The notes below the pieces were generated by a model, which was given only the letters and a program-made list of their open reading frames with translations, had not been told where the DNA came from and ran no database searches. The translations under genes were made by a program, and so were the position numbers. A stretch of DNA of 64,000 nt from a virus, in IMG/VR virus record IMGVR_UViG_3300021407_000012, positions 1 through 64,000 of that record; one strand, 5' to 3'. Positions 27,219 through 34,968 of this stretch are shown one piece after another; within the stretch, counting starts at the first letter, position 1; the number at the start of each line of letters is the position of its first letter.

Positions 27219-27232
27219 GGGGGCTTTTTTTT
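27207..27232 (+). terminator. Rho-independent terminator with stop codon in the loop
   Basis: GCCCCC-GACTAA-GGGGGC followed by eight T residues. Confidence 0.93.
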
Positions 27233-27235
27233 GCC

Positions 27236-27264
27236 TTGACGAACCCCTAACTATCTGATATACT
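27236..27264 (+). promoter_or_regulatory. sigma70-type promoter of map, leaderless
   Basis: TTGACG, 17-base spacer, TATACT; the ATG at 27273 lies nine bases after the -10 box. Confidence 0.75.
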
Positions 27265-27272
27265 GGTGCAAA

Positions 27273-28025
27273 ATGGAATATGAAGAAAAATTCCGGGGTA
27301 TGGCTCATGCAGGTCAACACGCATCCCGGTGCCTCTCGTTATTAAAAGATTTGATTGTACCGGGCTGGTCAACGGCTCGGATTGATGCGTTCGTCCATGA
27401 TTATGCTAAGGCTAATGATTTAATATGTGCGACGAAGGGATATAAGGGTTTCCCTGCCTATTGTTGTACTTCCGTCAACCACATTGTCTGTCATGGTATA
27501 CCATCCTTAAGTAAAATACTCAAAGATGGTGACTTATTAAAGGTTGATATCACATTCATTAATAAGGATGGCTGGCATGGTGATACATGTCGGACATATT
27601 TCGTCGGTGACGCTTCAGTTAAAGCCACTCGGGTTGCTCAGGTCGCTAAGGAAGCCATGGATAGAGCGATTGCTATTATTCGCCCCGGTGTGACGTTTGG
27701 TCATCTGGGGAAGGTATGTGAAGACTATGTTAACAGTCAAAGGATGGGTGTGGTCAAGGGATATTGTGGTCATGGAATAGGGCAAGAGTTTCATACTTTA
27801 CCTCCTATTCTACATTATTATGATCCGAAGAGTTCCTATGCGCATCAACCTATTCTAGAAGGAATGACCTTTACAGTTGAACCAATGGTAACATTTGGTA
27901 AGTCGGATGTAAAGGAACTGTCTGATGGGTGGTCGGTAGTTACTAAAGACCGATCCCTGTCAGCACAATGGGAACACACAATAGGAGTAGTTGCAAATGG
28001 GCACCACATATTCACCGCCTACTAA
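27273..28025 (+). CDS. map: Type I methionine aminopeptidase
   Basis: Removes the initiator Met from new proteins. 250 residues with all five metal ligands: Asp in KVDITF, Asp in GDTCRTYFVG, His in GHGIGQEFH, Glu in TVEPMVTFG and Glu in QWEHTIG. His in VCHGIP (substrate His) is present. Length is normal for the bacterial type I enzyme, without extra domains. Transcription probably begins at the ATG. It belongs to the translation-support set of this phage. Confidence 0.95.
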   Translation: MEYEEKFRGMAHAGQHASRCLSLLKDLIVPGWSTARIDAFVHDYAKANDLICATKGYKGFPAYCCTSVNHIVCHGIPSLSKILKDGDLLKVDITFINKDGWHGDTCRTYFVGDASVKATRVAQVAKEAMDRAIAIIRPGVTFGHLGKVCEDYVNSQRMGVVKGYCGHGIGQEFHTLPPILHYYDPKSSYAHQPILEGMTFTVEPMVTFGKSDVKELSDGWSVVTKDRSLSAQWEHTIGVVANGHHIFTAY

Positions 28026-28227
28026 AATACCCCAAAAATTGTACAAATTGGTAAGAAAAATGTCTGGTATAGTCAATCATTGTTACGATCCAAGAGATCA
28101 TCTGGCAGTCCATTACTTTCATGAAGAGAGTTATATAGCAAGAAATGCTCGGATCATGGACCCGGTGGAAGTAACTTTGAGATGGGATGGAATATTCGAT
28201 AAAAAGAGGAAAGTATATGACGAATAA
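27997..28227 (+). CDS. Hypothetical protein, 76 aa
   Basis: ATG at 27997 with AGGAG nine bases upstream, overlapping the end of map by 29 bases; an internal ATG at 28060 (55 aa) is an alternative start. HYFHEESYIARNARIMDP and a C-terminal WDGIFDKK. Unknown function. Confidence 0.5.
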   Translation: MGTTYSPPTKIPQKLYKLVRKMSGIVNHCYDPRDHLAVHYFHEESYIARNARIMDPVEVTLRWDGIFDKKRKVYDE

Positions 28228-28411
28228 AGAAGTAAAACAACTTGTCAACTTGATACTATCAATTGAGCGACGTTGCAAGACTGAAAATGTATTTCTTCAA
28301 GCTACTGTTGATCCCTACAAGGAATTTGATCCTGAGGCACAACAGGGACCGCTGGTCACTAAGCTGTTTCAAATGGCGAAGGATATGAAAAAGCAACTCG
28401 CCCGTAAATAG
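28217..28411 (+). CDS. Helical hypothetical protein, 64 aa
   Basis: GAGGA before the ATG. Two charged helices flanking DPYKEFDPEAQQGP. Overlaps the previous stop by 11 bases. Function unknown. Confidence 0.62.
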   Translation: MTNKEVKQLVNLILSIERRCKTENVFLQATVDPYKEFDPEAQQGPLVTKLFQMAKDMKKQLARK

Positions 28412-28414
28412 TTC

Positions 28415-28443
28415 TTGACAAAAGCCGAGAAATCCAGTAGTAT
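28415..28443 (+). promoter_or_regulatory. sigma70-type promoter of the glutaredoxin gene
   Basis: TTGACA, 17-base spacer, TAGTAT; predicted start about 15 bases before ATG 28465. Confidence 0.78.
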
Positions 28444-28464
28444 CAATACTTTAAGGGAGATCAT

Positions 28465-28710
28465 ATGAAAGTCGAATTGATTACTCGCACGGGTTGTATT
28501 CACTGCAACTCGACCAAACAGATTCTAAACAATCATAATATCGAATATACTGAAAAGGTTATTGGGGAGGATATTTCAAGAGAGGAAGTTAAGGCTCTCT
28601 ATCCTGATGTAACCAAGGTTCCGATCATTTTGGTGAATTCTACTCGTGTCGAAGGACCATCAGAGTTGAAGTTGCTTTTGGAGAAGGGTCAATTGGAGCA
28701 ATTGCAATGA
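28465..28710 (+). CDS. Glutaredoxin-like thiol oxidoreductase
   Basis: 81 residues of thioredoxin fold: strand VELITRT, redox motif CIHC, cis-Pro segment VPIILVN and a C-terminal GPSELKLLL helix, matching phage glutaredoxins. AGGGAGA before the ATG. A likely job is to supply electrons to ribonucleotide reductase. Confidence 0.88.
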   Translation: MKVELITRTGCIHCNSTKQILNNHNIEYTEKVIGEDISREEVKALYPDVTKVPIILVNSTRVEGPSELKLLLEKGQLEQLQ

Positions 28711-28982
28711 GCTATCTATCAGTTAATAAGAATGAACTTCAACGAGATTTGAAACTAGCTATTGCCGAGATTGCTTATCATAACGATGAAGGTGTGCCCC
28801 GTAAAGCTATTATTACGTTGCAGCGTGAATATATTCCAGAACATGATAGATATCGTATTGATGAAATTGTTAATCAAGAAAGCAGGGGCGATGTTATTAA
28901 AGTTTGGGATGTTAATCATTCGGCTTGGCGTCTTATTCCTCTTGCGCATGTAGTATATGTACAAATGAAAGATGGCTGGTGA
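28707..28982 (+). CDS. Small SH3-like (DUF2693-type) protein
   Basis: 91 residues, ATGA overlap with the glutaredoxin. RYRIDEIVNQESRGDVIKVWD and AWRLIPLAHV resemble the phage DUF2693 pattern (conserved WR strand). The role of that family is unknown to me. The match is from memory of the WD...WR spacing. Confidence 0.5.
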   Translation: MSYLSVNKNELQRDLKLAIAEIAYHNDEGVPRKAIITLQREYIPEHDRYRIDEIVNQESRGDVIKVWDVNHSAWRLIPLAHVVYVQMKDGW

Positions 28983-29160
28983 AAAAATTTATATGCATAC
29001 ATTTCCTCATTCGATCCAGGGACCCACACAACGTGTTTATGCTAAGTTGCGTGATCGAATAATATGTTATAGTTGGATGTATACAGAACGATGGGATAAC
29101 AACGTACTTAATTCTATTGTTGAAACTTTAGAACATCATGGGATTTTCGATGAAGAATGA
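28972..29160 (+). CDS. Aromatic-rich small protein, 62 aa
   Basis: ATG overlaps the preceding gene; another Met lies at 28993. CYSWMYTERWDNNVLNSIVE is followed by HHGIFDEE. Dispersed-family style; function unknown. Confidence 0.5.
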   Translation: MAGEKIYMHTFPHSIQGPTQRVYAKLRDRIICYSWMYTERWDNNVLNSIVETLEHHGIFDEE

Positions 29161-29359
29161 CCTTAGTTGTATACGAGATTATGGCAACAATTTACGTATG
29201 GATTGTGAGAATAAAACATATAATAGAATAGACTTGGTTTTATCTCATTTACTTGATGATGTTGGTCTATTTGCTCTATTTAATATGTTTTGGGATTTTA
29301 ATCTGAGGGGAAATCTTGATCAGTACTTACAAAACGAAAAGATTTGGGCAAAAAGATGA
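29150..29359 (+). CDS. Small hydrophobic-helical protein, 69 aa
   Basis: ATG at 29150 with GGGA upstream; an in-frame ATG at 29138 is possible. VLSHLLDDVGLFALFNMFWDF is a long apolar helix. Overlaps both neighbours. Function unknown. Confidence 0.5.
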   Translation: MKNDLSCIRDYGNNLRMDCENKTYNRIDLVLSHLLDDVGLFALFNMFWDFNLRGNLDQYLQNEKIWAKR

Positions 29360-29586
29360 AATATTATCTTATTCAAACACTTTCACAACACTCTATAAGC
29401 TATTTGATATCGACGGAGGAAGTGGTATCGAATGCGGCGATACAGGAAGCGATTGAGCAGGGTGTTATTCGAGAATATCAGCAAGAATTTTTGGGGGAAA
29501 GGATCGTCGGTCTTCAAGAGATTACCGAAGATGAGATGAAGAAACGTATACCTATTAAAGATGAAGAAAAATTTGATCAAGGCTAG
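29356..29586 (+). CDS. Hypothetical protein, 76 aa
   Basis: ATGA overlap. Soluble, acidic, helical (EEVVSNAAIQEAIEQGV), with a basic-acidic end. No family recognised. Confidence 0.6.
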   Translation: MKYYLIQTLSQHSISYLISTEEVVSNAAIQEAIEQGVIREYQQEFLGERIVGLQEITEDEMKKRIPIKDEEKFDQG

Positions 29587-29779
29587 AGACATTCGAGATA
29601 CAGTTTGGGATATCTATTATTCCTATGTTCATTTGATTGCCCATAAAATTCAATTTGAACATATATTTGATTTTATTCCGAATATTGCTGATTATAATTT
29701 AGTTGAAATTCAGTGGGATATGCCTTTATGGAATCCCGTTTTGAGTGCATTGAGAGATAGTAAGTTTTATGACAAATAG
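29561..29779 (+). CDS. FP-motif family small protein, 72 aa
   Basis: DTVWDIYYSYVHLIAH, FDFIPNIADYN and a C-terminal VLSALRDSKFYDK match the dispersed family order (helix, aromatic-Pro, helix). Overlaps the phosphoesterase start. Confidence 0.58.
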   Translation: MKKNLIKARDIRDTVWDIYYSYVHLIAHKIQFEHIFDFIPNIADYNLVEIQWDMPLWNPVLSALRDSKFYDK

Positions 29780-30326
29780 ATTTGTGATATCAGATACACA
29801 TTTTTTTCATACCAAGTGTTGGGACACATTCAAGAGGGACGATGGTAGTCCCCTTCGACATTTTACCTCGACTGAGGAAATGAATGAAACAATGATCAAC
29901 AACTGGAACGCAGTTGTGAACCACGATGATACTGTTTATCATTTGGGGGATGTTACTTGGGAGTATAAGAAACCATTTAATGAACTAATGCATCATTTAA
30001 AGGGACGGAAAATCCTTATCCTTGGAAATCACGACAAACTTTCTAAGAAGGTACCAGTTCTTCTAGATCATTTTGAGCGTATTGAACTTTGGAAGGGTTT
30101 TCATGAATTAGGATGTACTTTTATCCATATTCCAATTAATATTAATGACTTACGTGATGGTGATATATGTGTTCACGGACATATTCATTATCGGCATTAT
30201 ATGAATAAGGCTGGCTTGCTTGATCCTCGTTATATCAATGTTTCGGTTGAACAAACAAACTATGCTCCTGTCCCGTTTGATATTTTGAGAGATATGATTG
30301 AAACAAGAAGGAGAGTTATAAAATGA
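29769..30326 (+). CDS. Calcineurin-like phosphoesterase
   Basis: 185 residues. Metal-binding motifs: ISDTHFFH (DxH), HLGDVTW (GD), LILGNHDK (GNHD), IHIP and VHGHIHYRH (GHxH). This two-metal phosphoesterase family acts on nucleotides, RNA ends or phosphoproteins; substrate cannot be read here. Similar proteins are frequent in large phages. It starts the run leading into the heptose genes and overlaps them. Confidence 0.9.
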   Translation: MTNRFVISDTHFFHTKCWDTFKRDDGSPLRHFTSTEEMNETMINNWNAVVNHDDTVYHLGDVTWEYKKPFNELMHHLKGRKILILGNHDKLSKKVPVLLDHFERIELWKGFHELGCTFIHIPININDLRDGDICVHGHIHYRHYMNKAGLLDPRYINVSVEQTNYAPVPFDILRDMIETRRRVIK

Positions 30327-30766
30327 AAGACTTTGAAATAGGTATTACATTTGGATCGTGGGATTTACTTCATCCCGGTCATATCACTTTTCTACAAACG
30401 TGTTCGTTGGATTGTGAAACCTTGATTGTTGGTTTGCATGTTGATCCACGTCGGGAAAATAAGAACAAAGCCCCGATGGTTGAAACTGTATTTGAACGTT
30501 GGGTGCGTCTAAACGCACTTCGTCTTGAATCTGAACTTGAGATCGTTCCTTATTCACTTGAGGAAGATATTGTCAATATGTTAGCTATGATGTCTCCTGA
30601 TGTCTATTTTATTGGGGGAGATTATAAAGATAAGTTGGAAACTATTACGGGTTATGATATGTGTGTAAAGAAAGATATCACAATTTCTGTGATTGAACGT
30701 TCTCATAACTTAAGTACTACTCGTTTGAAACAGGCAGTTGTTGATTGGATGGATTGGGCAAAATGA
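30323..30766 (+). CDS. Nucleotidyltransferase of the HldE C-domain / cytidylyltransferase type
   Basis: 147 residues. FGSWDLLHPGHITFL carries the HxGH nucleotide-binding motif, and RSHNLSTTRLK is the ST-T/K-containing motif of the family. Heptose-1-phosphate adenylyltransferase (HldE C-terminal half) and glycerol-3-phosphate cytidylyltransferase share this fold. Given gmhA, gmhB and a HddA-like kinase next door, the likely product is a nucleotide-activated heptose. The base used (ADP, CDP or other) is not known. Confidence 0.82.
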   Translation: MKDFEIGITFGSWDLLHPGHITFLQTCSLDCETLIVGLHVDPRRENKNKAPMVETVFERWVRLNALRLESELEIVPYSLEEDIVNMLAMMSPDVYFIGGDYKDKLETITGYDMCVKKDITISVIERSHNLSTTRLKQAVVDWMDWAK

Positions 30767-31338
30767 ATCATTTACAGCACTATTTTGAATTGGTTGGGCA
30801 GCTTGCTGAAGATATGCCGCTTTTTCACATCGATGAAATGATCGATGTATTGGCGGCTTGTGACGGGCGAGTGTTTGTGATCGGGCTTGGTGGCTCGGCT
30901 GGAAACGCTTCACATATGGTCAACGATCTTCGTAAGCTTTGTCATATCGAGGCTTATTCCCCCCTGGATAATGTATCGGAATTTTCAGCCGTTGTTAATG
31001 ACGATGGTATTGATGGTTTCTTTGTTGATTGGTTGATCAATTCAAACTTCAACGAGCATGATATTCTGTTTGTCCTTTCCGTTGGAGGGGGAAACCGAGA
31101 GAAAAATGTATCGGTCTGTATTTCCCAGGCTGTTCTTCATGCTTACTCTATTCATGCCAAGATACTTGGTATTGTAGGAAGAGATGATGGTACTACGGCT
31201 CAATATGGTGATCACGTGCTTGCTATACCACAAGCCGATGAAAAGTTAGTAACTCCGTTGTCCGAAGCTTTTCAAGCTGTGGTATGGCATTCTATGGTAT
31301 CTGATCCTCGATTACAGGCTCGTCCAACAAAATGGTAA
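30763..31338 (+). CDS. gmhA: Sedoheptulose-7-phosphate isomerase (SIS domain)
   Basis: 191 residues, ATGA overlap with the nucleotidyltransferase. GLGGSAGNASHMVNDL is the phosphosugar-binding GGSA/GNAxHxxxDL signature of GmhA, with later SVGGGN (SxSG-like) and LGIVGRDDG. It converts sedoheptulose-7-phosphate to heptose-7-phosphate, the first step of the NDP-heptose pathway. Length is normal for GmhA. Confidence 0.88.
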   Translation: MNHLQHYFELVGQLAEDMPLFHIDEMIDVLAACDGRVFVIGLGGSAGNASHMVNDLRKLCHIEAYSPLDNVSEFSAVVNDDGIDGFFVDWLINSNFNEHDILFVLSVGGGNREKNVSVCISQAVLHAYSIHAKILGIVGRDDGTTAQYGDHVLAIPQADEKLVTPLSEAFQAVVWHSMVSDPRLQARPTKW

Positions 31339-31547
31339 GTGCGATATTCAGGATTGATATTCTTCAAGAGACATTAAATAAACTTGGTGAACGCATTTGG
31401 CGTTTGGATCAAGATTTGCGTAAGTTTGAGTATTTTAGGGATCGATATACCAAGAACGTATATGGTCCTATAAAATTTTATGATGAGTGGATTCTTTTCA
31501 ATACCATAAGAAGTTATGAATATAGGATTTTTGCCCGTGATGAATAA
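31332..31547 (+). CDS. Aromatic-rich small protein, 71 aa
   Basis: Starts inside the gmhA end and stops inside the gmhB start, so it is tightly coupled to both. Helical, charged (LNKLGERIWRLDQDLRKFEYF). Function unknown. Confidence 0.55.
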   Translation: MVSAIFRIDILQETLNKLGERIWRLDQDLRKFEYFRDRYTKNVYGPIKFYDEWILFNTIRSYEYRIFARDE

Positions 31548-32061
31548 AGCAGTGTATCTTGATAGAGATGGTGTTATTAATCCTTTAATTCATCGGGGAC
31601 CCCGAGGTTGGACACCCCCTTGGAATGTTCATGAGTTTTCTATATACCCATGGGTAAAGGAAGCAATCAAATCTTTAAAGAATGATGGCTTTATGGTATT
31701 TGTGGTATCTAATCAACCGGACGTGTATTCACACGAAATGCCCTGGACGATGACCGGAACGATCAATCAGATTTTGCTTGACAATCTGGCGATTGATGAT
31801 ATAATGACCTGTCATCAGCGTGGGAATTATAACTACAAGCCTAACCCAGGCATGTTAATTTCACTCCGGGACACCTATATTATCGACATGAGCGAATCAT
31901 GGATGGTAGGTGATACTTGGAAAGACGCTGTTGCTGCACATATAGCTCATGTTCGTTATATACATCTCGGGGACGAAGACCCTGTTTCGTCTAGTGTGTT
32001 TGCTAAGGTACCAACTCTTAAAGAAGCTGTTCCTATTATATTAGACCCTGAGGCATTATGA
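31540..32061 (+). CDS. gmhB: Heptose-1,7-bisphosphate phosphatase (HAD family)
   Basis: 173 residues. YLDRDGVINP is the HAD motif I in the GmhB/HisB form (DxDGxxN), SNQPDV is motif II, and GDTWKDAVAA is motif III/IV. GmhB removes the C7 phosphate of heptose-1,7-bisphosphate. The Cys/His zinc loop of many GmhB enzymes is not obvious. The gene lies between gmhA and transaldolase. Confidence 0.82.
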   Translation: MNKAVYLDRDGVINPLIHRGPRGWTPPWNVHEFSIYPWVKEAIKSLKNDGFMVFVVSNQPDVYSHEMPWTMTGTINQILLDNLAIDDIMTCHQRGNYNYKPNPGMLISLRDTYIIDMSESWMVGDTWKDAVAAHIAHVRYIHLGDEDPVSSSVFAKVPTLKEAVPIILDPEAL

Positions 32062-32282
32062 TGGCACCTAGACCATGGGAACCTGTTGGAAGATATTACC
32101 TACTTGAATGGTGGGAAGATAATGTTACAGATTTAATGGGTGCGTTAGCACAATTATATAGTGTGGATATCTATGGTACTAATGCTCGTTTAATACGTTT
32201 TGCTACTCAAAGATGGAATTTCATGCAATCAATAAAAGAACGAATCTCACGTTTACAAGATCAAATATATCGAAGAGGATAA
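32058..32282 (+). CDS. Aromatic-rich small protein, 74 aa
   Basis: ATGATGG start overlapping the gmhB stop. WEPVGRYYLLEWWEDN start and a long basic C-terminal helix (FMQSIKERISRLQDQIYRR). Function unknown. Confidence 0.55.
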   Translation: MMAPRPWEPVGRYYLLEWWEDNVTDLMGALAQLYSVDIYGTNARLIRFATQRWNFMQSIKERISRLQDQIYRRG

Positions 32283-32284
32283 AA

Positions 32285-33025
32285 ATGAAAAACATTCGTT
32301 TGTTCGCCGATACAGCGTCGATGACTGATATTAAGGAAATGGTAGCTAATGACTTGGTGGAAGGATATACTACTAATCCTACGCTCATGCGTCGAGCGGG
32401 AATTAAGGATTATAAGGGATTTGTCACCGAAGTCTTGGATTACCTAGCGGAACATCATCCCGATGGATGTATCTCTTTTGAGGTATTTTCGTCGGATGAA
32501 ATGGAGATGGTTTATGAGGCTCGGGAGTTGAAAAAACTCAACTATCATAACTATAATATGTATGTCAAGGTGCCTTATCTCAATATCGATGGACGCCCTA
32601 ATGAGCAAGTTATTCGTAATCTGCTCAAAGAGGATATTTCAGTCAACGTAACAGCAGTTTTTAATCAGATACAGGCTATCCATTCTATTCAGATGTTAGC
32701 CGACGATAATAATGATCATATTATATCGATCTTTGCTGGTAGAATTAATGATACTGGATATCCGGCTGAAAAAATTGTAGCCTATATTATAGCTATTCCA
32801 ACTCAGAATGTAGAAATCCTTTGGGCATCCCCTCGTCAGGTTTTTGATTATGTTTTGGCAGATAGTGTAGGGTGTCATATTATCACCATGACCCCCGATT
32901 TAATAAGGAAGATACCGGGAATTGGTACGCCTCTGAAACTGGCAGCATTGAATACATCGCGTCAGTTTTATGATGACGCAAAAGCTTGTGGTTATAAACT
33001 TTGGGAGAATGAAGATGGGGTTTGA
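32285..33025 (+). CDS. Transaldolase (TalC/small type)
   Basis: 246 residues. LFADTASMTDI at the start, TTNPTLMRRAG, the Schiff-base Lys strand MYVKVPYL, VNVTAVFN and IFAGRINDTG are the ordered motifs of the small transaldolase family. AGAGGA precedes the ATG. Transaldolase interconverts sedoheptulose-7-phosphate with other sugar phosphates, so it sets the level of the GmhA substrate. Some phages use transaldolase to feed the pentose-phosphate pathway instead. Confidence 0.88.
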   Translation: MKNIRLFADTASMTDIKEMVANDLVEGYTTNPTLMRRAGIKDYKGFVTEVLDYLAEHHPDGCISFEVFSSDEMEMVYEARELKKLNYHNYNMYVKVPYLNIDGRPNEQVIRNLLKEDISVNVTAVFNQIQAIHSIQMLADDNNDHIISIFAGRINDTGYPAEKIVAYIIAIPTQNVEILWASPRQVFDYVLADSVGCHIITMTPDLIRKIPGIGTPLKLAALNTSRQFYDDAKACGYKLWENEDGV

Positions 33026-34025
33026 TGAAAATGAGATCAGTGCCAAGGCATATGGTGGAACTGAGATAGCGAAGAGACTGCTGGCAAATACTCTTGATAA
33101 AGAATTGCTATCTCATTTCCAAATTATTCCATCGCGCATTCGGGAATTGAAAGAGGATAAGATTCGTATCCTGTTTCTAAATGACCTTGCGGGCGATCCT
33201 GAAGTTGCTCAGTTGAAGGACCATAACTATCGAAACAAGTTTCATAAATTTGTGTTTATTTCAAATTGGCAATATCAACAGTTTCAGACAATTCTGAATT
33301 TACCATATGATCACAAGTCTATTGTGATTGAAAGTGGTATTGCTCCTTCTAGTGCTAAGTTCGAAAATAAACCAACCGATAAGATTAATCTGGTTTATAC
33401 TTCTACCCCTCAACGAGGGTTGAATATCCTGGCGGCTGTGTTCAATGAATTGTGTAAGAGGTATGATAACCTACATCTAGACGTGTTTTCGTCATTCAAG
33501 ATTTATGGATGGGAAGAACAGGATAAGGCATTTGAGCCTTTATACCAGCAAATCCGTGATAATCCTAATGCGACTTATCATGGCTTTGTCCCCCATGATG
33601 AACTTTTGAAGCATGTTGCAGAACAGTCGCATATCTTTGCTTATCCGAGTGTTTGGCAGGAAACTTCTTGTCGGGCTATGTTAGAAGCCATGGCTTCGCA
33701 GTGTGTTTGTGTACATCCAAATTTCGCTGGTTTGCCTGATACGTCGGGAAGTTTGAACCTTATGTATGCAGGTGATCAAGATATGCAAGTTCATGCTAAC
33801 TTGTTTATGAGCAGCGTTGAACAGGCTATCAAGATGATCAATGATCGAGAAAATGTTGACAAGCTTCAACAGCGTTTGCAATATGTTCAAAACTATATCA
33901 ATGGACGTTTTAATATAGCCAACGTATCTCGGACCTGGGATAATCTTTTGAGAGGATTGCTTCAGACTATGCCTGATCCAAATTCTCGACGCTTCCCCGG
34001 TGATATGTTTTCGTATAAATTCTGA
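33015..34025 (+). CDS. Family-4-like glycosyltransferase
   Basis: 336 residues. GGTEIAKRLL near the N-terminus, then a GT-B C-terminal domain with LVYTSTPQRGLNIL, YHGFVPHDEL, FAYPSVWQETSCRAMLEAMA (the E-x7-E donor motif). ATG at 33015 has GGGAGA at seven bases. It would transfer the activated sugar made by the neighbouring genes, perhaps to LPS, a virion protein or phage DNA. Acceptor unknown. Confidence 0.88.
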   Translation: MGFDENEISAKAYGGTEIAKRLLANTLDKELLSHFQIIPSRIRELKEDKIRILFLNDLAGDPEVAQLKDHNYRNKFHKFVFISNWQYQQFQTILNLPYDHKSIVIESGIAPSSAKFENKPTDKINLVYTSTPQRGLNILAAVFNELCKRYDNLHLDVFSSFKIYGWEEQDKAFEPLYQQIRDNPNATYHGFVPHDELLKHVAEQSHIFAYPSVWQETSCRAMLEAMASQCVCVHPNFAGLPDTSGSLNLMYAGDQDMQVHANLFMSSVEQAIKMINDRENVDKLQQRLQYVQNYINGRFNIANVSRTWDNLLRGLLQTMPDPNSRRFPGDMFSYKF

Positions 34026-34216
34026 TGAAACATTTGGTTAAAGAAGATATTGAGTATATTGCATATAATACACGAAGGGCAACGTATGATTGTCTTCCGT
34101 GGTTGAAACCTGCGATTGGTACTTTGAGTAAATTGGGATTTTTAGAAAACATTCAGGCTGTTCGTCTGAAAGGAATGATGTGGATATTTAATGATGGCTC
34201 ATGGATGGATAAGTAA
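34025..34216 (+). CDS. Small protein, 63 aa
   Basis: TGATG overlap with the glycosyltransferase stop. DIEYIAYNTRRATYDCLPWLKPAIGTL, ending NDGSWMDK. Dispersed small-ORF style. Confidence 0.55.
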   Translation: MKHLVKEDIEYIAYNTRRATYDCLPWLKPAIGTLSKLGFLENIQAVRLKGMMWIFNDGSWMDK

Positions 34217-34430
34217 TTTGATATTAAATGCTTGTGTGTACACACTTGAAGCAGAACTATGGAGCCGTCAACATAAGTATAGTTTTTATGAGATGTATGA
34301 CATATTCAATAATAATCAACATATGGAAAATCACTTTGAGTTGGAAGATCAAATAGAGGCTTTATCAAATAAGATTTGGAGAAAAGATGGGAAACCGATA
34401 CGGAAGAAATCAGAAAAGAAAGCATCGTGA
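34191..34430 (+). CDS. Small charged protein, 79 aa
   Basis: Two adjacent ATGs (34191, 34194). Trp- and His-containing helices (EAELWSRQHKYSFYEMYDIF) and a Lys-rich C-terminus. Overlaps both neighbours. Confidence 0.55.
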   Translation: MMAHGWISNLILNACVYTLEAELWSRQHKYSFYEMYDIFNNNQHMENHFELEDQIEALSNKIWRKDGKPIRKKSEKKAS

Positions 34431-34968
34431 GATTATCCAAAGATTGCTTGAGCAAACGATTAAGCTGAGTAATGAAAATGTTCAGCTTAAGAATGAGGTT
34501 GAATATTTTCTAAGGATGGATCGTGAAATTGCTCAGACATTAGGTACCGCAACGGCATTTCGTTTGGTGACTGATAAAATTCGAACGTCAAATACAGAAC
34601 CGGAGCAAATGCATCTGAATATGTTTAATCGTCCGATGTATGCTTATACTGATGGTACTGGACAACTGTTACAAGAGATTCAAACGACTAAGCATCATTT
34701 GAAGAAACTGTTTACTCATATTCAAGCTGATCCACAAAAGTATGGATCGTACATTAAGGTACTTGTAGGTAACGAAACCAAGGCAGCTATTTTTGTTGAT
34801 AATGATTATCTGTTTCGTAGTGGTTTGACGCCTCGGGATATCGAGTATCTTTCAAAACATTTGGCTGAAGAGCTAGGTACTTTTATTAATCAACACTACC
34901 AGACAGAACGGGATATTAATCATGTTAATCGTCAAAACTCCCCTGAGGGTGCCCTTCTTCTCCGGTAG
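34387..34968 (+). CDS. Coiled-coil hypothetical protein, 193 aa
   Basis: A basic start (MGNRYGRNQKRKHREIIQRL) leads into a predicted coiled coil at residues 15-50, then an alpha/beta domain with GSYIKVLVGNETKAAIFVDN. It overlaps the heptose kinase start by 47 bases. No family recognised; its position suggests a role with the sugar module. Confidence 0.65.
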   Translation: MGNRYGRNQKRKHREIIQRLLEQTIKLSNENVQLKNEVEYFLRMDREIAQTLGTATAFRLVTDKIRTSNTEPEQMHLNMFNRPMYAYTDGTGQLLQEIQTTKHHLKKLFTHIQADPQKYGSYIKVLVGNETKAAIFVDNDYLFRSGLTPRDIEYLSKHLAEELGTFINQHYQTERDINHVNRQNSPEGALLLR

